From: CAZGAH01 sp964523295
GTDB taxonomy: Bacteria; Desulfobacterota; Desulfovibrionia; Desulfovibrionales; Desulfovibrionaceae
DNA length: 21,068 bases
Reading direction: 5' to 3'
Assembly (NCBI GenBank): GCA_964523295.1
Contig: CAZGAH010000075.1
Coordinates: 1-21,068 of the forward strand
Made by a program: the position numbers and the translations under genes. Below are positions 7,872 through 15,362 of this stretch, in pieces. Under the pieces are notes generated by a model. The model searched no databases and had not been told where the DNA came from. It saw only the letters and a program-made list of their open reading frames with translations. The first letter of the stretch is position 1, and each line of letters starts with the position of its first letter.

Positions 7872-8393
7872 ATGGACCCGATCGACAATCCCGTGCTTCA
7901 GGCCATCCGCGAGCGACGCAGCATCCGCCGCTTCACGGAGGAGCCGGTCACGAGGGAGGAAGTGCTGGCCATTCTGGAGGCCGGTCGCTGGGCGCCCAGC
8001 GGCTTGAACAACCAGCCCTGGCGTTTCCTGGTCGTGTTTGCTCAGGATCCCAGACAGGAGTCTCTGGCCGCGTTTACGAAATACAGCCGGATCGTGCGCA
8101 CGGCCCAGGCGCTCGTCGCCGTGTTTCTGGATACGGAAAAGGTCTATCACACGCTCAAGGACCACCAGAGCGCCGGCGCCTGCATCCAGAACATGCTGCT
8201 GGCTGCGCATTCGCTGGGCCTGGGGGCAGTCTGGCTGGGCGAGATACTCAATCAGGCGGACGAAGTGCTCGATCTGCTCGAACTGAACTCCGAGGCCTAC
8301 GCTTTCGTGGGCCTGGTCGCCCTGGGCCGGCCTGCGGACGCCTCGGCTTCCGGTCGTATGGCCCTGAACGATTTTCTCCTGGAGCGTATCTGA
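7872..8393 (+). CDS. Nitroreductase family protein
   Basis: A 173-residue FMN-dependent oxidoreductase of the compact nitroreductase type. The FMN phosphate-binding RERRSIRRF lies at residues 13-21, the WAPSGLNNQPW segment at 40-50, and the late GLGAVWLGEI segment near 116-125 completes the family pattern. Such enzymes use NAD(P)H to reduce nitro-compounds, quinones or flavins; the substrate cannot be told from sequence. The ATG at 7872 has AAGGAGG four bases upstream, and the protein aligns from MDPIDNPVLQAI; the longer upstream frame is not protein-like. It is the first gene of a plus-strand run: the stop is one base before the next start, suggesting coupled expression with the MBL-fold hydrolase. 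Confidence 0.9.
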   Translation: MDPIDNPVLQAIRERRSIRRFTEEPVTREEVLAILEAGRWAPSGLNNQPWRFLVVFAQDPRQESLAAFTKYSRIVRTAQALVAVFLDTEKVYHTLKDHQSAGACIQNMLLAAHSLGLGAVWLGEILNQADEVLDLLELNSEAYAFVGLVALGRPADASASGRMALNDFLLERI

Positions 8394-8394
8394 T

Positions 8395-9021
8395 ATGCAG
8401 ATTCGGACCTTCCCCCTCGGCCCCTTGCAGACCAACTGCTACCTGATCAGCGGAAACGGCCGGGCACTGGTCATCGACCCGGGCGGCGATCCGGCTCCGC
8501 TGCTCGCGCTGCTCGAAAGCGAAGGCCTGACCCTGGCCAACATCCTCAACACCCATCTCCACTTCGACCACATCCTGGGCAATGCGGCCCTGAGCGCGGC
8601 CACCGGCGCTGCCATTCTCGCCAGCCAGGCGGACGAATTCCTGCTCTCCTCCGAGGTCGGCGGCGGCGGATTCATGGGACTGCCCACGGTCGAACGCTTC
8701 GCCTTCCAGGCCATTGCCCCGGGCGATACCAGCCTGCTCGACCTGCCCTGCCGGATTCTGGCCACGCCCGGGCATTCGCCCGGAAGCCTGAGCTTCTATT
8801 TTCCGGACCTGCGTACGGTCTTTGTCGGGGATCTCATTTTCTTCCGCTCGGTCGGGCGCACCGATTTCCCGGGCGGCGATTTCGAGACCCTGCAGCAATC
8901 GGTCATGAACCAGATTTTCACCCTGCCGCCGGAGGTCGCCATCCTGGCCGGCCACGGGCCGCAAAGCACCGTGGCCAACGAGAAAATGCACAACCCCTTC
9001 TTCAGCCAGTTTCAGTGCTGA
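8395..9021 (+). CDS. MBL-fold metallo-hydrolase (glyoxalase II-like)
   Basis: A 208-residue cytoplasmic metallo-beta-lactamase-fold protein. The zinc motif THLHFDH is at residues 53-59. The later ligands are visible in ATPGHSPGSL, FVGDLIFF and LAGHGPQSTV, in the order expected. The size and the GRTDFPGGDFETL segment match the YcbL-like, glyoxalase II-related group that hydrolyses thioesters such as S-lactoylglutathione analogues; the real substrate is unknown, especially as many sulfate reducers lack glutathione. The ATG begins one base after the nitroreductase stop, so the two are very probably co-translated. Confidence 0.9.
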   Translation: MQIRTFPLGPLQTNCYLISGNGRALVIDPGGDPAPLLALLESEGLTLANILNTHLHFDHILGNAALSAATGAAILASQADEFLLSSEVGGGGFMGLPTVERFAFQAIAPGDTSLLDLPCRILATPGHSPGSLSFYFPDLRTVFVGDLIFFRSVGRTDFPGGDFETLQQSVMNQIFTLPPEVAILAGHGPQSTVANEKMHNPFFSQFQC

Positions 9022-9102
9022 AAGGGAGCCGGACCTGCCGGTGAACCCGCAACGGACGCCGGGCCGTTTCCTGTGACAACCGCCGACACGAGCGAGGTCG
9101 TC

Positions 9103-9735
9103 ATGCACCTGCCGGACGCGAGCGATGCAACGCAGGCCGTCATCTTCGCCTGCAGCCCCAGGGCCGGGGGCAACAGCGACCAGGTCGCCCGGCTGCTTGC
9201 CCGCGGCATCGAGGACCAGGGCGGACGGGCGCGGATCGTATTCCTGCGCGACCATGCGCTCGCGCCGTGTACCGGGTGCCACGCCTGCGAACGGGATCCT
9301 GTCGGACGCTGCCGCCTGGCGGGCAAGGACGAGGGCGACGCGTTGTTCGGACCGCTGCTCCGCGCGCCGCTGCTCCTGTTCGCCTCGCCGATCTTTTTTT
9401 ACCATCTGCCCGCGCAGTTCAAGGCCTTTATCGACCGCGGCCAGAGCTACTACGTCCGCCAGGAGCGCGGCGACCCGATCCTGGCCGGACTGCCGCAGCG
9501 TCAGGCCGGCGTGGCGCTGGTGGCGGGCCGGCGCAAAGGCGAGCACCTGTTCAGCGGCAGCCTGTATACGCTGAAGTATTTTCTCCGACCGTTCCGGATC
9601 GCGCTGGCCGAGCCCTTGCTTCTGCCCGGACTGGACGCCCCGGACGACCTGACCAGGGATCCGGACGCGCAGGCCCGGGTCCTGGCCTACGCGGGCCGGC
9701 TCTGGCAGGAGCTCGGCGCGCGGCCGGCCATCTGA
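9103..9735 (+). CDS. Flavodoxin-fold NAD(P)H-FMN reductase / iron-sulfur flavoprotein-like
   Basis: A 210-residue flavodoxin-fold protein. The FMN phosphate loop SPRAGGNSD lies near residues 18-26, and ASPIFFYHLPAQFKAF near the middle is the second flavin-binding segment. Between them is CTGCHACERDPVGRC, a C-x2-C-x2-C-x7-C arrangement like the 4Fe-4S motif of iron-sulfur flavoproteins; not all flavodoxin-family members with cysteines here carry a cluster. I chose the ATG at 9103, which has GAGG about six bases upstream, over the in-frame GTG at 9073, which lacks a ribosome site and would add ten non-conserved residues. It follows the nitroreductase and hydrolase genes on the same strand after 81 bases. 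Confidence 0.82.
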   Translation: MHLPDASDATQAVIFACSPRAGGNSDQVARLLARGIEDQGGRARIVFLRDHALAPCTGCHACERDPVGRCRLAGKDEGDALFGPLLRAPLLLFASPIFFYHLPAQFKAFIDRGQSYYVRQERGDPILAGLPQRQAGVALVAGRRKGEHLFSGSLYTLKYFLRPFRIALAEPLLLPGLDAPDDLTRDPDAQARVLAYAGRLWQELGARPAI

Positions 9736-9769
9736 CGCACGCGCGCATCGAGGACGGGGGGGGCGACGT

Positions 9770-10642
9770 ATGAGCATCGTGTCGTGCCGCGAGGCAGGCA
9801 GAACACTCGCCGCGGGCTTGCAGCGGCTGACGCGGACTGTCGGCCGCGTGCCTTGTGCCCTGGTGAGCCGGGCCGTGGGCGCGCGCTGTCTGGTCTGCGG
9901 AGAGCTTAAAACACCGGCGCACGCGTTGTCCGGACAAGCTGTTCCGCCCTGGACCCTGACGCTGGCGGCGACGCTCTGCCCGAGTTGCGCCGCGCGTCTC
10001 AAGCCCCGTCTGGGGGGATTTTGTCCGCGCTGCGGCGCGCTTTTCGGTCTGGATTCCCAGCCGGCGCATCCGTGCGGCGCCTGCCTGACGCCAGGCCGGC
10101 GCGGCAGCGGCAAACGGCCCTGGCGCCGGATCATGTTCTACGGCAGGTACCATGACCTGCTGCGGCAACTCATCCTCGATTTCAAATTCTCCCGCCGGCT
10201 GGACCTGGGTCTGCTCTTGCGCACGCTGCTTGCCGCAGGCTATGCTCTGCGCAACGCGCCGGAAGCCGGCGAGCCCGAGGTTGACAGCAGCCCGGAACTG
10301 GTCGTTCCGGTGCCACTCCATCCCACCAGACTTCTGGCCCGCGGTTTCAACCAAAGCCTGGAGCTGGCGCGTGCGCTTCAACCCGAGCTGCCGGTCTCGG
10401 CCACGGCCCTGCGCCGGATTCGTCCCACCCGTCCGCAGACGGAACTGCGCCGGGAGGAACGCCAGGCCAACATCCAGGGCGCGTTCGCGGCGGACCCGGC
10501 CCAGATCGCGGGCCGACGGCTGCTGCTGGTCGACGATGTCATGACCACGGGAGCGACCGTGGACGAGACCTGCCGCACGCTCGTCTCCGCCGGCGCCGTC
10601 GCGGTGGATGTGCTCGTCCTGGCCAGGACCCCGGAGAGCTGA
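9770..10642 (+). CDS. ComF family protein (phosphoribosyltransferase domain)
   Basis: A 290-residue ComF-type protein. The N-terminal part has paired zinc-ribbon cysteines: CLVC (40-43), CPSC (70-73), CPRC (85-88) and CGAC (102-105). The C-terminal part is a type I phosphoribosyltransferase with the hallmark VPVPLHPTRLLARGFNQS (179-196) and the PRPP loop LLLVDDVMTTGAT (251-263). In transformable bacteria ComF supports DNA uptake; in other bacteria its role is unresolved and a link to DNA metabolism is likely. The ATG at 9770 follows GGGGGGGCGACGT, so a strong G-rich ribosome site is present. The residues between the first two cysteine pairs form a longer than usual insert. The gene lies 34 bases after the flavoprotein. 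Confidence 0.9.
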   Translation: MSIVSCREAGRTLAAGLQRLTRTVGRVPCALVSRAVGARCLVCGELKTPAHALSGQAVPPWTLTLAATLCPSCAARLKPRLGGFCPRCGALFGLDSQPAHPCGACLTPGRRGSGKRPWRRIMFYGRYHDLLRQLILDFKFSRRLDLGLLLRTLLAAGYALRNAPEAGEPEVDSSPELVVPVPLHPTRLLARGFNQSLELARALQPELPVSATALRRIRPTRPQTELRREERQANIQGAFAADPAQIAGRRLLLVDDVMTTGATVDETCRTLVSAGAVAVDVLVLARTPES

Positions 10643-10729
10643 CCAGATTACTGCAGGACGTGTCCCGCGGCAGCCGGCCTTTTTTCCATCCAGGACGCTG
10701 TTTCCGCCACAAAAGGAGGTTTCACACGC

Positions 10730-11638
10730 GTGCGCACGACCGTACCCTCCCTGAGTCTGCTGAGTCTGCTGTTCGTGGCCTTGCTGCACGCGCCGCCGGC
10801 TCTGGCGCTCGACCCGCGCTTCGCCCCGCTGGCGGAGCGGCTCATCGAAGACGGCTTTGCCCTACAGACCGTGCTGGATATGTTCGAAAAACCCGATGCG
10901 GTCTATGACGCGGTCTACATGGGGAAAAAGATGCGCGTCCTGTATCGCACGCGGTATCTGCCGCCCGAGCCCCCGCCGCCGCCGCCGCCCGAACCCCGGC
11001 GCAGGATCGCCCTCTGGGAGCCGCATCTGACGGCCGAGATGCTGGCCAATGTTCGCGTGTTCATGCAGCAGTACCAGGACCCCCTGCTCCGGGCCGAGGC
11101 CGAATACGGCGTGCCGGTCAACATCATCGTGGCTCTGCTCGTTGTCGAAACCAAACTCGGGGAGTTCCTCGGCGCGCAAATGGCGTTCAAATCCCTGGCC
11201 AGCATGTCCGTGAGCACGGAATACGCAGACATCGAATCCTTTGTGCGCGAATACACTCCCACGCCGGAGCAGCTGGCCTGGCTGGACGAGCGCCAGCGCG
11301 GCAAGGCGGACTGGGCCTATGGCGAGTTCAAGGCCCTGTTGCGCTACGCCGTGGACAACGGACTCGATCCTACGACCATGCCCGGATCGATTTACGGCGC
11401 CATTGGTCTGTGTCAGTTCATGCCCTCCAATGCCCTCCGGCTGGGCAAGGACGGCGACGGGGATGGCCGCATCGATCTCTTTTCTCCGCCGGACGCCATT
11501 GCCAGCATCGCCAGTTTCCTGCGCAACGCCGGCTGGAAGAACAGCCTCACGCGCGACGCGCAGCTGAAAGTGATCAAGAGGTACAACCCGGACATCTTTT
11601 ACGCCAAAACAGTCCTGGCCGTCGCCGAACGACTGTGA
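10730..11638 (+). CDS. Lytic murein transglycosylase, MltB-like
   Basis: A 302-residue periplasmic peptidoglycan transglycosylase of the Slt35/MltB type. A signal peptide (about 1-26, ending ALALD) has no lipobox cysteine, so the protein should be soluble rather than a lipoprotein. The catalytic glutamate is E140 in VVETKLGEFLG. IYGAIGLCQFMPSNAL (221-236) is the family's GxxQFxPS region, and DGDGDGRIDLF (241-251) is the EF-hand-like calcium loop known from Slt35. A run of seven prolines near residues 81-87 forms a linker between the N-terminal helical region and the catalytic core. The GTG at 10730 is chosen because AAAGGAGG lies ten bases upstream and the signal peptide begins there. Confidence 0.9.
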   Translation: MRTTVPSLSLLSLLFVALLHAPPALALDPRFAPLAERLIEDGFALQTVLDMFEKPDAVYDAVYMGKKMRVLYRTRYLPPEPPPPPPPEPRRRIALWEPHLTAEMLANVRVFMQQYQDPLLRAEAEYGVPVNIIVALLVVETKLGEFLGAQMAFKSLASMSVSTEYADIESFVREYTPTPEQLAWLDERQRGKADWAYGEFKALLRYAVDNGLDPTTMPGSIYGAIGLCQFMPSNALRLGKDGDGDGRIDLFSPPDAIASIASFLRNAGWKNSLTRDAQLKVIKRYNPDIFYAKTVLAVAERL

Positions 11639-11695
11639 CCGCAGGGGACAGGCGGGAGCAGAAGCAAGGTGAATTGCGCGACGGTCAGTCTCTGC

Positions 11696-12664
11696 CTAGA
11701 CGCGGGCATCGAGCCGCATCGAGACGGGCGCAGCGGACTGGCCGGGCAGTCCGGCCAGGACGGTCGGCGGGCCGGGGGGCAGCGGCGCCGGCGCGTGCCA
11801 TTCCCAGTGGACCGTGGTGGTCAGCAACGGCGCCAGCATCTGGCAGGCCGCGTCGGCAAACGTCGGACGCTCCGCCCGGACACGGCAACTGCCCTGCGCC
11901 CCCAACGCCAGCAAACGCGCCTCGCAGCGGCCGGCCTGCGCGTGCGTGAAACCGAGCGTGAGCGAGGTCAGCCGCTGCGGCTCGCCGGCAGCACCGCTCC
12001 CGGCATTGGCCGCATTTTCGTTGGGCGCTGGGTCTGTCGCTGGCGCCAGGGCGGCCCCGTCACCCAACAGGCCAAGACCGGCCAGCGTGTCGTCCGCGCC
12101 GCACAGCAGCAGCTCCAGGTCGTGCGCACCGTCCAATAGCCAGGGCAGATACAGCAGCCGGCCGAGCCGGTTCGATTCCAGAACACGATTCAAGGCGCCC
12201 AGACACTCCAGGACGCGGGCGAGCGCCGGCCCGGCCTCCGGTCTGGATGCCAGCCCGGACACCCAGGCCTGCTCGCGCGCGGCCGGCGACAATCCGCCCG
12301 GCACGCCGAGGCCCTCGACCAGAGGCAAAAAGTGCCGTCTGGCCTCGAGCCAGGCCTGCAAACACTCCGAAAGCCCGGGCCCCGGCGCCTCCGATTGTCC
12401 GAGCTGCTGCAGCACAAGCTCCGGAAAGAGCTCACGCACCAGAAACCAGAGCGGCTGCCCGGGCTCCGGAGCATCCGATATCCAGGCCAGCAGCTCGTGA
12501 CCCGCCACCCGGATCCAGGCCAGCCCCGGGCTCTCCCAACGCAGCAGCGTACCCTGCAACCGCTCGCCGACGCGGTGCCGTCGCCGAAAGGCCTGCCTGC
12601 GCTCCTCCCCCTGTCTGGACCGGGGCGAATCCCCGCCGCCCGCGCCGTATCCGCTGATGCGCAT
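11696..12664 (-). CDS. Hypothetical protein, possible divergent FliK-like domain protein
   Basis: A 322-residue protein I do not recognise with confidence. The N-terminus is basic and glycine/arginine-rich. Residues about 35-90 (GTLLRWESPGLAWIRVAGHELLAWI and EPGQPLWFLVRELFPELVLQQL) resemble the small beta-domain that precedes FliK C-terminal domains. Residues about 230-300 (SLTLGFTHAQAGRCEARLLALG) resemble a degraded Flg_hook fold with paired strands. Low-complexity Ala/Pro/Gly segments lie between. No signal peptide or membrane segment. The ATG at 12664 has GGAGG seven bases upstream, supporting a real gene. No flagellar genes lie next to it; it is convergent with the transglycosylase gene. 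The FliK link is an inference from pattern only. Confidence 0.6.
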   Translation of the reverse strand: MRISGYGAGGGDSPRSRQGEERRQAFRRRHRVGERLQGTLLRWESPGLAWIRVAGHELLAWISDAPEPGQPLWFLVRELFPELVLQQLGQSEAPGPGLSECLQAWLEARRHFLPLVEGLGVPGGLSPAAREQAWVSGLASRPEAGPALARVLECLGALNRVLESNRLGRLLYLPWLLDGAHDLELLLCGADDTLAGLGLLGDGAALAPATDPAPNENAANAGSGAAGEPQRLTSLTLGFTHAQAGRCEARLLALGAQGSCRVRAERPTFADAACQMLAPLLTTTVHWEWHAPAPLPPGPPTVLAGLPGQSAAPVSMRLDARV

Positions 12665-12844
12665 CGCTGTTTCCTCCGCGTAACGCCTGAGCGGACGCCA
12701 GACCCGGAACTGTCAGGGCGCACGCACACACCCGCGCTCAGCGGAGGCGATCCACTGACGGGCAGTCCGATGGGCGTCCGATCAACATGACTGGTTGCAA
12801 AAACAGGACCAGTTATGGCAGGAGCGCACGCGTTGCGTGGCCTG

Positions 12845-12877
12845 AAAAAACGAAGCGGAGGCCAGGCCTCCGCTTCG
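12845..12877 (-). terminator. Intrinsic terminator of dsrC
   Basis: On the minus strand a perfect 12-bp stem (CGAAGCGGAGGC paired with GCCTCCGCTTCG, 12851-12877) with a three-base loop is followed directly by TTTTTT. It lies 22 bases past the dsrC stop. This is a textbook rho-independent terminator and isolates dsrC as a single-gene transcript end. Confidence 0.95.
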
Positions 12878-12899
12878 TGAAAGACAGGAACAGGACGAC

Positions 12900-13217
12900 C
12901 TAGACGCAGCCGGTGGGCTTGGGCAGGCCGGCCATTTTGCAGGCGCCTTTGCCGGGTCCGGACGGAAACAGCTCATAGATGGTCTTCAGCTTGTAGCCGG
13001 TGACCTTGGAAAGAATACGGACCATCGGGGCGATGCCGTTTTTCTTGTAGTAATCCTGCAGAAAATCGAGCACTTTCTGATGGTCGGGGGTGATCTCTTT
13101 GATGCCTTCGCTATCTTTGACGTATTCAACCCACTCCGGGCACCAGTCTTCGAATTTCTGCAGAAAACCGTCTTCATCGATCTCGAAGCCTTTGCCACCA
13201 AATTCAACATTAGCCAT
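12900..13217 (-). CDS. dsrC: DsrC, sulfur-carrier protein of dissimilatory sulfite reduction
   Basis: A 105-residue DsrC. The C-terminal arm GACKMAGLPKPTGCV carries both redox cysteines, C93 and the penultimate C104, with the 11-residue spacing that defines true DsrC rather than TusE-like relatives with only one. The core segments EDWCPEWVEYV, ITPDHQKVLDFLQDYY and GIAPMVRILSK match the family. DsrC accepts sulfur from DsrAB and forms a cysteine trisulfide that is reduced through DsrMKJOP. A strong ribosome site (AAGGAGG, seven bases upstream) and a strong terminator suit high expression. It stands apart from other dsr genes, as is usual in Desulfovibrionales, and marks the host as a sulfate or sulfite reducer. 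Confidence 0.97.
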   Translation of the reverse strand: MANVEFGGKGFEIDEDGFLQKFEDWCPEWVEYVKDSEGIKEITPDHQKVLDFLQDYYKKNGIAPMVRILSKVTGYKLKTIYELFPSGPGKGACKMAGLPKPTGCV

Positions 13218-13637
13218 CTGGATTCCTCCTTAATATTGTTTGCCAGACAACAAGTAACCTTGACCAAACCGGCTTTCAAAACACACTGCGACCCTGAGCG
13301 GTCGCCCCGATTTTGATACCGTTTGCTCCCTTGAGGCGCTGTGAGTGCTGCCCGTGTACTTCATTTTCTTCAGATAAAAAGATTTCCAGGGTTTTGTCAA
13401 TGCCCCCCGGAAACATAGGGAGTGCAGCCACTGGGTAAATGAACCTAACCAAGCCTCAGCACATGTTTTTTTAATCACAAGAGCGCCTCGCCGGCAAACC
13501 CTCGCGTCGTCCTCGATTGGTCTGAAGCTGGAAAAAAATCAGCGCCGGCAAAGCATAAAATGAGCAATATCAAATTATTATAAAGATTTCACCTACCTGA
13601 GCAGTCAGAAATCCACCGAAACAGGCCCTTTCCTGCC
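13218..13637. other. Intergenic region between the YcaO gene and dsrC, with dsrC leader
   Basis: 420 bases with no credible gene. The part next to dsrC carries the ribosome site, a GCGACC-CTGAGC-GGTCGC stem-loop at 13288-13305, and a candidate promoter at 13371-13400. The far part (13400-13637) is A/T-richer, with T-runs on the minus strand such as that at 13532-13538, but no clear terminator for the YcaO gene. Confidence 0.6.
13371..13400 (-). promoter_or_regulatory. Candidate dsrC promoter
   Basis: On the minus strand a perfect -35 box TTGACA (13395-13400) is followed after 18 bases by TATCTG (13371-13376), a weak -10 box. Transcription from here would give a leader of roughly 145 bases that includes the stem-loop at 13288-13305. 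The perfect -35 box is persuasive; the -10 box is only fair. Confidence 0.45.
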
Positions 13638-15362
13638 TCAGTGGAGTTCGGCCAGATGGGTACGGACGAAGTCCAGGGAGGGATCGAGAGCAAGCGCCTC
13701 CTGCAGGAACGTACGCGCCGGTTCGCGGTCTCCCATGAATTTGTGGCACAAGCCCAGATTGGCCAGATCCATGGCCGAGCCGCGGTCCAGCTGCAGGGCC
13801 TGGCCGAAGTCCCGGGCCGCGAGTTCGTAGAGCCCCTGTTTGAATCTGGCGACACCGCGCAGGTTGAAATATTCCTTGTACTCCGGGCACAGGGCCACGG
13901 CCCGGTCCAGGGGGGGAACGGCCCCGGCCCAGTCCTCGATCCGCGTCAGGGCATAGGCGCTGTAAAAAGCGGACAGGGCCTGTTTTTCCTGGTCCGGCTG
14001 CAAGGGCTCGGCCTTTTCGAACTGTTGGCTGGCCCATTGACAATCGCCCAGGCGCAGGCCGAGCAGGCCCTTGAAAAAGGGGACGAAATGCGCCTGGCCG
14101 TAGATTTCGCTGAGCACCGCCAGCCCGGCCCTGGCCTCGTCCTCGGGGGACTGCTCGGCCAGCAGACGACCGACGAACAGCCCCAGGCTGGCATGGGGAT
14201 CGCGCTCGCGGAAATGAAATCCGGGCACGAACGAATAATGCGCCGGCAGCCCGAGCGACGGGTGCGCGATATCCACGCTGTAGAGGGCGTACCCCCGCTT
14301 TCCGAGGCCCTGGAGCAGGGCCTTCAGCTCGGTCCGGATATCCCCGGACTCGATGCCAGGCAGCGCTGACAGCGGCGTCGACGGGCCGGCCGTAACCCAA
14401 ACCGTCTCTCTCAAATCCGAAAACTTGGACAGGCCCGAGGCCTCGTACACGGCGCCGGTGGCAAAGTCGCCGGCAAGCTGGGCGACCTCGGTCAGGGCCC
14501 GGATGGCGGCCTTGGTCGGGGAGGTCGCCGTGCCGGCAGTGAAGACGATCTCGGACAGCCCCGGAAAGGTAGCCGGATCATAGGCCAGGGCGCCGACCGT
14601 CGGCACGGGCATCCCCAGGCTGAAGTCCTTGAGCCAGACCTGGATGCCCTGCGCCGCGAACTTCGCGTACAGCTCCTTGAGCACCGCGTCCTCCAGGCTC
14701 GCCGGGTCGATGCTCGGCAGCAACGGCTGCTCCCGGTCGATCAGAGCGCAGACGTGTCGCTCGACCAGCTCGCACGCACCCTGCAGTATCGACTCCTCGG
14801 GCGTGTTTCCTGCCGACGAGCCGTTGAACTCGCCCAGGGTCTTGAACCAGTCCAGCGGCACATATTCCTCGCGCCCCGACGTCAGGTCAGTGGCCGGGAA
14901 GAAGCGCCAGCGCACCAGGTCCAGCACCCGCCTGGCCTGCGCGGGAGCAAGATCCTCGTGCACGGACTGAAGCAGGCGCTCCACGCTAACGAGCGCGCCC
15001 GCGCCGAGCGTGGCTTCGGCCTGGCTGTAGGTGGCGCGCCGGAAATTCGTCTCCCGGCTCCACAGGCTGAAAAAGCTGTAGCGCTCGACCAGTTCCATCA
15101 GCGCCGAGGCCTCGGCCTGCTCGGGAGAGGCCCCTTTGCCCATCTGCTTGCGCGTGGGCATGATGGCCCGGGCAGCATCGCCGCACATGCTCATGAACAC
15201 AGGGATCCCCAGCCGGCCGGTGTCGACGCGGCGCGTATGCGCCAGAATATCGCCGCCGTTCGCGCTGAGCAGCGCCTTGACCCTCGCCACGGTGTCAGCC
15301 GGAGAAACAGCCTTGTCCTGATCACGGGTATAGGCCTTGGGACAGCTTTTCAGAACGATCAT
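13638..15362 (-). CDS. YcaO-domain protein with C-terminal TPR repeats
   Basis: A 574-residue protein. The YcaO ATP-binding motifs are intact: GKGASPEQAEASALMELVER (76-94, E90 and E93) and Q194-x3-E198-x2-E201-R202 in SILQGACELVER, preceded by GNTPEES. YcaO enzymes use ATP to activate a peptide backbone amide, giving azolines, amidines or thioamides. Residues about 455-574 form roughly three TPRs (YFNLRGVARFKQGLYELAA; LANLGLCHKFMGDREPA), a likely substrate-binding arm. YcaO plus a C-terminal TPR-type domain is also the layout of E. coli YcaO, linked to ribosomal protein S12 methylthiolation. No E1-like or peptide-precursor partner is visible. The ATG at 15362 has GAGGAGG five bases upstream and overlaps the upstream methyltransferase stop (ATGA). 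Target unknown. Confidence 0.88.
   Translation of the reverse strand: MIVLKSCPKAYTRDQDKAVSPADTVARVKALLSANGGDILAHTRRVDTGRLGIPVFMSMCGDAARAIMPTRKQMGKGASPEQAEASALMELVERYSFFSLWSRETNFRRATYSQAEATLGAGALVSVERLLQSVHEDLAPAQARRVLDLVRWRFFPATDLTSGREEYVPLDWFKTLGEFNGSSAGNTPEESILQGACELVERHVCALIDREQPLLPSIDPASLEDAVLKELYAKFAAQGIQVWLKDFSLGMPVPTVGALAYDPATFPGLSEIVFTAGTATSPTKAAIRALTEVAQLAGDFATGAVYEASGLSKFSDLRETVWVTAGPSTPLSALPGIESGDIRTELKALLQGLGKRGYALYSVDIAHPSLGLPAHYSFVPGFHFRERDPHASLGLFVGRLLAEQSPEDEARAGLAVLSEIYGQAHFVPFFKGLLGLRLGDCQWASQQFEKAEPLQPDQEKQALSAFYSAYALTRIEDWAGAVPPLDRAVALCPEYKEYFNLRGVARFKQGLYELAARDFGQALQLDRGSAMDLANLGLCHKFMGDREPARTFLQEALALDPSLDFVRTHLAELH

Noticed and set aside
7574..7888. Upstream extension of tupA by about 105 codons.
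   Set aside because: The extension has no protein-like pattern and would bury a clear signal peptide and an ideal ribosome site at the ATG at 7573.
5426..10789. Very long open frames on the strand opposite hsdR/tupA and opposite the nitroreductase-to-ComF genes.
   Set aside because: They are antisense shadows of GC-rich codon usage; the opposite strand carries conserved families with motifs and ribosome sites.
12790..12813. Inverted repeat ACTGGT ... ACCAGT between dsrC and the unrecognised gene.
   Set aside because: Only six base pairs with a 12-base spacer and no T-run; not enough for a terminator or operator call next to the strong dsrC terminator.
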